Assembly (NCBI GenBank): GCA_003646055.1
Contig: QNDZ01000099.1
Coordinates: 1-6,251, forward strand
Source: a bacterium
Lineage (GTDB): Bacteria; Hydrothermota; UBA3072; B12-G15
Reading direction: 5' to 3'
Length of the DNA stretch: 6,251 bases
The position numbers and the translations under genes are program-made. Under the pieces are notes generated by a model, which saw only the letters and a program-made list of their open reading frames with translations, was not told the DNA's origin and ran no database searches. Below, piece after piece: positions 1-3,885 of the stretch. Numbering within the stretch: the first letter of the stretch is position 1; each line of letters begins with the position of its first letter.

Positions 1-4
1 GGGT

Positions 5-691
5 ATGGATAGAGTAATCCTGCTCCTGCCAGCATACAATGAAGAACCAAGAATCCCCAATACCATAAGAATGGTAAAAACGGCTATTGAGAACATCAAA
101 AACTATAGTTTTACAATACTTGTGGTTGATGATGGTTCTGTGGACAATACAGCACCTGTATCAGAAAAAGAGGGTGCCGTTGTTCTGAAACACCCTGAAA
201 ATATGGGTAAAGGGATGGCACACAGAACTGCCTTCAAATACGCTGGTGAAAAAGGTTACGATATAATCATTGCCCTTGATGCAGACGGTCAACACGACCC
301 AGCAGAAATTCCACTATTTCTAAAGGCATCCATGGAGTATCCAGTGGTCATAGGGAAAAGGAATGCAAATATAAGAAATATGCCCCTTATAAGATATTTC
401 ACCAACTACATCACATCCATGGTAACTTCTCTCCTTGCAGGGAAAAAGGTGAGGGATAGCCAGTCTGGATACAGGTTATTCAGAAGGGAGGTGTTCACAA
501 GGTTCAGGCTGAAAACAACAAGATTCCAGACAGAGAGTGAGGAGATTATTCAGGCAGGAAGGATGGGTTTCTCCATAGGTGAGGTACCCATAAAAACCAT
601 ATACAGGGATAGTGGAAGGAAGAGTTATATACACCCTGTGATTGATACATTGAGGTTTATAAAAATGGCATGGGACTGCATATGGCTGTGA
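5..691 (+). CDS. Family 2 glycosyltransferase (dolichyl-phosphate-mannose-synthase-like)
   Basis: This 228-residue protein has a GT-A fold typical of GT2 enzymes, which move a sugar from a nucleotide donor to a lipid or glycan acceptor at the cytoplasmic face of the membrane. Visible motifs, in order, are LPAYNEE (8-14), VVDDGSVDNT (40-49), NMGKG (66-70), the metal/nucleotide-binding DADGQHDP (92-99), and DSQSGYRLFRREV near residues 150-162. The last of these resembles the acceptor-side motif of DPM1-like proteins. There is no C-terminal membrane anchor, so it is the short soluble or peripheral form. The ATG lies only four bases inside the window, so its ribosome binding site cannot be seen; the protein begins as complete family members do. 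Its end overlaps the surE start by 10 bases, which suggests one operon. Donor and acceptor cannot be read from sequence. Confidence 0.9.
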   Translation: MDRVILLLPAYNEEPRIPNTIRMVKTAIENIKNYSFTILVVDDGSVDNTAPVSEKEGAVVLKHPENMGKGMAHRTAFKYAGEKGYDIIIALDADGQHDPAEIPLFLKASMEYPVVIGKRNANIRNMPLIRYFTNYITSMVTSLLAGKKVRDSQSGYRLFRREVFTRFRLKTTRFQTESEEIIQAGRMGFSIGEVPIKTIYRDSGRKSYIHPVIDTLRFIKMAWDCIWL

Positions 692-1431
692 TACTTGTTT
701 CCAATGACGATGGATATAAGGCTAAGGGTATAAACACCCTTGTTTCTTCTGTTCAGGACCTTGGAGAGGTCTATGTATTTGCACCTGATAGCCAGCGGAG
801 TGCGTCAAGCCATGCATTTTCACTCCATTCAGGTATCCACTTCCACAGGATTTCAGACAGGGTTTACATAACCGACGGAACACCAACTGATTGCGTCCTG
901 TTTGCTGTAAGAGGGCTGATGGACAAAAGACCCGATATTGTACTTGGTGGTATAAATCACGGTGGCAATCTTGGTGAAGACATAACCTATTCAGGAACAG
1001 TTGCAGTCGCCATTGAGGGAATCATACTGGGTATTCCATCCATTGCATTTTCATATGTGGAGTATGAGGATGACCCTGACCTTGAATTCAGTGGAAAGGT
1101 TGCAAGATGGCTTACAGGTAAGGTACTGGAGATAGGGCTTCCAAAAGGTATTCTCCTCAATGTAAACATACCAAAGAATCCAAATGGAAAAATAAAGATA
1201 ACACGTCTTGGAAAGAGGATATACAGAGACTCTGTTGTTGAGAAAATCCTTGATAATGGAGAAAGGATTTATACCATAGGTGGAGAACCACCCACTTGGA
1301 TAAGGGAGGAGGGGACTGACTTTGATGCCATTGAAAAGGGCTATGTCTCAATCACACCGATCCACTTGAGATGGACAGACTTCACCATGATTAGAAAATT
1401 GAGGTTCCTTGAGGATGAATTCAAGATATGA
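682..1431 (+). CDS. surE: 5'/3'-nucleotidase SurE (stationary-phase survival protein)
   Basis: SurE is a cytoplasmic, divalent-metal-dependent phosphatase acting on nucleoside monophosphates, and in some species on short polyphosphate. It is linked to stationary-phase and stress survival. The 249-residue length is normal. The N-terminal SNDDGY motif (7-12) carries the metal-binding Asp9 and Asp10. Ser40 lies in the PDSQRSAS stretch and Asn92 in GGINHGGN, which completes the usual DD/S/N metal site; DITYSGTVAVAIEG follows. I chose the ATG at 682 over the in-frame ATG at 670 because family members start two to four residues before the ILxSNDDG strand, and GGGA at 672-675 is well spaced from it. 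The gene overlaps the glycosyltransferase by 10 bases and pcm by about 17, so translational coupling is likely. Confidence 0.96.
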   Translation: MAVILVSNDDGYKAKGINTLVSSVQDLGEVYVFAPDSQRSASSHAFSLHSGIHFHRISDRVYITDGTPTDCVLFAVRGLMDKRPDIVLGGINHGGNLGEDITYSGTVAVAIEGIILGIPSIAFSYVEYEDDPDLEFSGKVARWLTGKVLEIGLPKGILLNVNIPKNPNGKIKITRLGKRIYRDSVVEKILDNGERIYTIGGEPPTWIREEGTDFDAIEKGYVSITPIHLRWTDFTMIRKLRFLEDEFKI

Positions 1432-2071
1432 AGACCTCAGGGAGAGGATGATTGCCCTTCATCTTCTTCCAAGGGGTATCACAAATAAAAGGATTATTGA
1501 AGCCTTCAGAAAGGTCCCAAGGGAACTCTTTGTTCCTGATTATCTGAAGCATTCAGCATATGGGGATTCTGCCCTTCCCATCGGGCATGGCCAGACCATA
1601 TCACAACCATACATTGTTGCAAGGATGCTCCAGCTTCTTGACCCTCAGGAAGGTGATATTGTTCTTGAGATAGGCACAGGGAGTGGCTATCAGACCGCAT
1701 TACTTGCAGAACTTGCATCAACTGTGGTCACGATTGAAAGACTGAAGCCCCTCCTTGATAGTGCAAAGAAAACGCTTGAATCACTTGGTTACAAAAACAT
1801 AGTCTATGTTCATGGTGATGGAACCCTTGGTTATAAACCTCTTATGCCATACGACAGGATAATCGTCAGTGCTGGTGCACCCCATATTCCACAAACCCTT
1901 GTTGACCAGTTAAAAACAGGGGGTGTCCTTGTAGCACCCGTTGGATCAAGGTATATGCAGGTATTGACAAGGGTTGAAAAAAAAGAGGATGGGGTTTATA
2001 TTGAGGAGGACGAGGGGTGCGTTTTTGTTCCCCTTATAGGTAAAAAGGGCTGGGAAACAAACGGGGCGTAG
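1415..2071 (+). CDS. pcm: Protein-L-isoaspartate O-methyltransferase
   Basis: Pcm uses S-adenosylmethionine to methylate L-isoaspartyl residues that form in ageing proteins, starting their repair to aspartate; it acts in the cytoplasm. The 218-residue protein has the family's substrate motif ALPIGHGQTISQP (53-65), the SAM-binding loop LEIGTGSGYQTA (84-95), the acidic ribose-binding Glu108, and the C-terminal FVPL strand. The start is ATG 1415, with GAGG at 1401-1404; a TTG at 1409 would add two residues and cannot be excluded. The gene overlaps the end of surE by 17 bases, and surE-pcm adjacency is a recurrent bacterial pairing. Unusually, the last three codons and the TAG stop lie inside the 5' acceptor and D-arm region of tRNA-Pro. 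The conserved core ends before this tail. Confidence 0.96.
   Translation: MNSRYEDLRERMIALHLLPRGITNKRIIEAFRKVPRELFVPDYLKHSAYGDSALPIGHGQTISQPYIVARMLQLLDPQEGDIVLEIGTGSGYQTALLAELASTVVTIERLKPLLDSAKKTLESLGYKNIVYVHGDGTLGYKPLMPYDRIIVSAGAPHIPQTLVDQLKTGGVLVAPVGSRYMQVLTRVEKKEDGVYIEEDEGCVFVPLIGKKGWETNGA
1974..2002 (+). promoter_or_regulatory. Candidate internal promoter for tRNA-Pro, inside pcm
   Basis: TTGAAA at 1974-1979 and TATATT at 1997-2002 are separated by 17 bases, a near-consensus sigma-70-type pair. Transcription would start near 2009 and give about 50 bases of leader before the tRNA. The same two hexamers form the proposed ppdK promoter. Because the DNA is AT-rich and the site lies within a coding region, a chance match is possible. 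Confidence 0.35.
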
Positions 2072-2136
2072 CGCAGTCTGGTTAGCGCGCCTGGTTCGGG
2101 ACCAGGAGGTCGGTGGTTCGAATCCACTCGCCCCGA
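2062..2136 (+). tRNA. tRNA-Pro(CGG): tRNA-Pro (anticodon CGG)
   Basis: A full cloverleaf can be folded by eye. The acceptor stem CGGGGCG (2062-2068) pairs with CGCCCCG (2129-2135), followed by discriminator A2136. The D stem is GCGC/GCGC (2071-2074, 2085-2088). The anticodon stem is CCTGG/CCAGG with loop TTCGGGA, giving anticodon CGG (2097-2099) for the proline codon CCG. The T stem GGTGG/CCACT closes the loop TTCGAAT. CCA is not encoded, so the 3' end must be added enzymatically. The gene overlaps the last ten bases of pcm and ends 18 bases before the ATG of the next gene, so it is embedded between two protein genes on the same strand. Confidence 0.97.
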
Positions 2137-2143
2137 TATTCAC

Positions 2144-2150
2144 AAGGAGG
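2144..2150 (+). promoter_or_regulatory. Shine-Dalgarno site that sets the GDT1-like start
   Basis: AAGGAGG lies four bases before ATG 2155. This fixes the start there rather than at an in-frame GTG inside the tRNA (2113). It occupies nearly all of the 18-base gap between the tRNA and the coding region, so cleavage at the tRNA 3' end would still leave the site intact. Confidence 0.85.
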
Positions 2151-2154
2151 AATT

Positions 2155-2424
2155 ATGTGGAAGATGTTCATAGGTGCATTCATCACCATATTCCTTGCAG
2201 AATTAGGGGATAAAACACAGATAGCAATATTCACCATGTCTGCAAAGGAGAAGTCCTTTCTCCCTGTATTCCTGGGTGCTTCCATTGCAATGACACTTTC
2301 AACATTGATTGTAGCACTGATCGGGAGTGCAGCAGGGCATGTTATACCCGAAAAGGTTACAAGATATGTTGCAGGTGCTGTATTTATAATATTTGGTGCA
2401 TTGATGCTCTGGGGCAAGGTCTAA
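2155..2424 (+). CDS. Single-repeat GDT1/TMEM165 (UPF0016) family membrane protein
   Basis: This 89-residue hydrophobic protein has the family signature ELGDKTQ at residues 16-22, in which the acidic residues are thought to coordinate the transported cation. Two further membrane segments lie roughly at 36-58 and 68-87, with a short charged KEKS loop before the first. Characterised members are cation/H+ exchangers for Mn2+ or Ca2+ in the membrane. Most bacterial members are about 190 residues with two such repeats facing opposite ways; only one repeat is present here. The gene is not obviously broken: it ends after a complete third helix, and what follows is the intact convergent RNase HI gene. 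It would probably act as a homodimer or with a second half-protein elsewhere (inference). Its stop overlaps the end of the convergent gene. Confidence 0.85.
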   Translation: MWKMFIGAFITIFLAELGDKTQIAIFTMSAKEKSFLPVFLGASIAMTLSTLIVALIGSAAGHVIPEKVTRYVAGAVFIIFGALMLWGKV

Positions 2425-2822
2425 GGACAGGACTTCACACCTGCCTTTGCAAGTTTATCCGCCTCTTTATTCTTCTCCCTCCCTATATGTCTTATTTCAA
2501 AGGATGAAAACTTCTTTATAATGCCAAGTGCCTCTCTATGAAGCGGCTTCAGATTCTCTGATTTAACCCTGTAAATCCCCTTCACCTGCATAACAAGCAA
2601 TTTACTATCCGAATAAACAGTAACCCCATCAAAACCCATTCTCCTGGCACTTCTCAAAGCATGGATTAAGGCCAGATACTCTGCCTGATTGTTGGTTTTT
2701 ATACCTGTGCAGAGTGAAGTCTTTCTTACCAATTTCCCCTGAGAAACAATCAGGAATCCAGCCCCTGACTTTCCTGGATTACCTGATGATGCTCCATCAA
2801 CAAATATTACACAACTATTCAA
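2421..2822 (-). CDS. Ribonuclease HI family protein
   Basis: RNase HI cuts the RNA strand of RNA-DNA hybrids in the cytoplasm. The catalytic carboxylates are present: Asp9 in VDGASSGNPG, Glu48 in NNQAEYL, Asp72 in YSDSKLL and Asp122 in KEADKLA, with His112 in the usual flexible position. At 133 residues it is shorter than the 155-residue E. coli enzyme, and the Asp72-Asp122 gap is too short to hold the basic hybrid-binding protrusion. It is therefore the compact RNase HI-like type. The start is a TTG that overlaps the zinc-ribbon stop region by eight bases. An in-frame TGA lies just upstream and no ATG precedes the first catalytic motif, so translation is probably coupled. No good Shine-Dalgarno site is seen. 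The gene is convergent with the GDT1-like gene, with the stop codons overlapping. Confidence 0.92.
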   Translation of the reverse strand: MNSCVIFVDGASSGNPGKSGAGFLIVSQGKLVRKTSLCTGIKTNNQAEYLALIHALRSARRMGFDGVTVYSDSKLLVMQVKGIYRVKSENLKPLHREALGIIKKFSSFEIRHIGREKNKEADKLAKAGVKSCP

Positions 2823-3534
2823 TGTATTTGTAAATCAGTATTCTTCCGCACACATCACAGGTGAATATCTTATCGCCCCTCTTAATCTCAACAAATATCT
2901 GCGGTGGAATGGTTGAATAACATCCTGTGCAAACCGCCTCCTCTATAATGGCAACTGCCTTACCACCCCTGCTTGCCCTTATCCTCTCGTATTTATTCAG
3001 AAGCGCCTCATCCCTGAGTCTTGCAGATATTCTCTTTTTCTCATCCTCCTTGATGATAATCTTCTCACTGGATTCCTCCATCTCCTTCCTGAGCCTCTCC
3101 TTCTCCTCTTCTATCTCCTTCTTCTTTTTGTTGAACTCTTCCTCTTTTCTCCTGTACTCCTTCTCCTCCTTCTCCCTTTCAACCATCAAATCAAGAAGTT
3201 CATTCTCCAGGTCATCAATAAGCCTTGCAGTTTCTTTTATATCCTTCTGTATAAGCTGATACTGTTCATTGGTCTTAACCTCAAACTGTTTCTTCTTTAA
3301 TTGCTCAAGAAGGGCCTTCTTTTCATTCAACATCTTATCGGTTTTAAGCCTCCTTGCATTCACATTCTCAAGTTTGCTCCTCTCCTGTGCAAGTTCCTCC
3401 TCAAGTTCAGCAATCCTGTTGTCAAGTTCTTCTATCTTAACAGGGTTTTCCTTGTTGAGGTTCTTGAGCCTCATTATTTCATCATCCACCTCTTGTAGTT
3501 CCTTCAATATCTTCAACTTTTCTCTTATCTCCAT
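2815..3534 (-). CDS. Coiled-coil protein with C-terminal C4 zinc ribbon (DUF164/zf-RING_7 family)
   Basis: The 239-residue protein is mostly a long charged coiled-coil hairpin (about residues 5-180, rich in E, K, L and R), interrupted by the family-typical TNEQYQLIQKDI segment at 88-99. After YERIRASRGGKAVA (182-195) comes a zinc ribbon with Cys202-x2-Cys205 and Cys226-x2-Cys229. Family members include H. pylori HP0958, reported to bind nucleic acid and the sigma-54 factor, but the general role is unsettled, so no specific function is assigned. I placed the start at ATG 3534 because GGAGGG precedes it at good spacing; the TTG at 3546 would lie upstream of that site and has none of its own. 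RNase HI follows in overlap, a neighbour pairing I recall from other bacteria. Expression seems tied to the upstream tRNAs. Confidence 0.93.
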   Translation of the reverse strand: MEIREKLKILKELQEVDDEIMRLKNLNKENPVKIEELDNRIAELEEELAQERSKLENVNARRLKTDKMLNEKKALLEQLKKKQFEVKTNEQYQLIQKDIKETARLIDDLENELLDLMVEREKEEKEYRRKEEEFNKKKKEIEEEKERLRKEMEESSEKIIIKEDEKKRISARLRDEALLNKYERIRASRGGKAVAIIEEAVCTGCYSTIPPQIFVEIKRGDKIFTCDVCGRILIYKYIE

Positions 3535-3538
3535 CCAT

Positions 3539-3544
3539 CCCTCC
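3539..3544 (-). promoter_or_regulatory. Shine-Dalgarno site that sets the zinc-ribbon start
   Basis: On the - strand GGAGGG stands four to five bases before ATG 3534. It begins only two bases after the T-rich tail (TTTTTTATT) of the upstream hairpin, so no promoter fits between hairpin and gene. Confidence 0.85.
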
Positions 3545-3572
3545 AATAAAAAAGGTGCACCGTTGGTGCACC
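3545..3572 (-). terminator. Intrinsic terminator or attenuator between tRNA-Val and the zinc-ribbon gene
   Basis: On the - strand GGTGCACC, loop AAC, then GGTGCACC forms an 8-bp hairpin (3554-3572), followed at once by TTTTTTATT. That is the shape of a rho-independent terminator, and it lies eight bases past the tRNA-Val 3' end. Each arm is itself a palindrome, so the two arms are at once direct and inverted repeats. The next gene's ribosome site follows the T-tract directly, so termination must be partial or the hairpin must have another role, such as protecting the processed mRNA 5' end. Confidence 0.75.
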
Positions 3573-3579
3573 ACTTATC

Positions 3580-3653
3580 TGGGCGAAAGAGGATTTGAAC
3601 CTCTGACCTCCGGTATGTGAGACCGGCGCTCTAACCAACTGAGCTATTCGCCC
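3580..3653 (-). tRNA. tRNA-Val(CAC): tRNA-Val (anticodon CAC)
   Basis: Read on the - strand, the acceptor arm GGGCGAA (3653-3647) pairs with TTCGCCC (3587-3581), with discriminator A at 3580. The anticodon stem is CCGGT/ACCGG with loop CTCACAT, giving anticodon CAC (3619-3617) for the valine codon GTG. The T stem AGAGG/CCTCT closes the loop TTCAAAT. All arms are complete and CCA is not encoded. It lies 32 bases downstream of the other tRNA on this strand, and both probably come from one precursor. Confidence 0.97.
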
Positions 3654-3685
3654 CTTCAAAATTCACCCATCTTTCTATAAGTTAG

Positions 3686-3759
3686 TGGGCCCGGTAGGAT
3701 TCGAACCCACGACCTACTGATTATGAGTCAGCCGCTCTAACCAGCTGAGCTACGGGCCC
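3686..3759 (-). tRNA. tRNA with CAT anticodon (tRNA-Ile2 favoured, or elongator tRNA-Met)
   Basis: On the - strand the acceptor arm GGGCCCG (3759-3753) pairs with CGGGCCC (3693-3687), with discriminator A at 3686. The anticodon stem GCTGA/TCAGT closes the loop CTCATAA, giving CAT (3725-3723). It is not the initiator: position 1 is paired and the three G:C pairs typical of initiator anticodon stems are absent. C4:G69 and C5:G68 in the acceptor stem match known recognition features of TilS, the lysidine synthetase that turns CAU into an isoleucine (AUA) reader. That favours tRNA-Ile2 over elongator Met, but gene sequence alone does not settle it. CCA is not encoded. Confidence 0.95.
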
Positions 3760-3770
3760 TGTTTTGTAAA

Positions 3771-3798
3771 AATATAAAGAAGTATGAATATATGTCAA
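3771..3798 (-). promoter_or_regulatory. Promoter of the tRNA(CAT)-tRNA-Val transcript
   Basis: On the - strand a perfect -35 TTGACA (3798-3793) is followed after 16 bases by TATATT (3776-3771), one mismatch from the consensus -10. Transcription should start near 3764, only a few bases before the first tRNA base at 3759, as expected for a stable-RNA promoter. An A7T7 tract lies about 50-63 bases upstream of that start, where it could act as an UP-like element. No separate promoter for the zinc-ribbon gene was seen. Confidence 0.75.
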
Positions 3799-3814
3799 GT
3801 GATTAACCACTTGA
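3795..3814. repeat. Inverted repeat TCAAGTG-N6-CACTTGA between divergent promoters
   Basis: Perfect 7-base arms are separated by ATTAAC, whose central TTAA also fits the symmetry, so 18 of 20 positions are symmetric. The outer TTGA on each strand is part of a -35 box. The inner GTG/CAC and TTAA are not needed for the promoters, so an operator for a dimeric regulator is plausible. A chance by-product of two mirrored -35 boxes is the alternative. I do not recognise the motif as a known regulator site. Confidence 0.6.
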
Positions 3815-3838
3815 AAAAAATTTTTTTATCTGTATATT
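3811..3838 (+). promoter_or_regulatory. Promoter of ppdK
   Basis: TTGAAA (3811-3816), a 16-base spacer and TATATT (3833-3838) give a start near 3845 and a leader of about 40 bases. The spacer contains AAAAAAATTTTTTT (3814-3827), which should be stiff or intrinsically bent. The box positions mirror those of the divergent tRNA promoter exactly. Confidence 0.65.
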
Positions 3839-3885
3839 CTCTTTGAATTCAGCCTGAAAAACAACCCCATAAAAAGGAGGTATAA

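Noticed and set aside
987..1721. Small - strand open frames opposite surE and pcm
   Set aside because: They have no ribosome site or family features, and the opposite strand carries conserved proteins throughout.
1964..1969. Perfect TTGACA inside pcm
   Set aside because: No acceptable -10 box lies 16-18 bases downstream; the nearby TATATT is 27 bases away and fits TTGAAA at 1974 instead.
1946..2417. Open frames on the - strand across tRNA-Pro and the GDT1-like gene
   Set aside because: They read through a tRNA gene and oppose genes with clear family motifs and ribosome sites.
2411..2460. Possible bidirectional terminator at the convergent junction
   Set aside because: The only pairings (about 4-6 bp with mismatches and long loops, and no T-tract) are too weak to call.
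3554..3572. Paired GGTGCACC as an attachment site or mobile element end
   Set aside because: There is no integrase, no second copy of a tRNA end and no flanking duplication. The following T-tract explains it better as a hairpin terminator.
2927..3598. Serine/phenylalanine-rich open frames on the + strand
   Set aside because: They are the complement of the Glu/Lys-rich coiled coil of the zinc-ribbon gene, which naturally gives long Ser/Phe/Leu frames, and the last one runs into tRNA-Val.
3839..3885. Riboswitch or structured leader before ppdK
   Set aside because: The leader is only about 40 bases, A-rich and without a visible hairpin or known aptamer motif.
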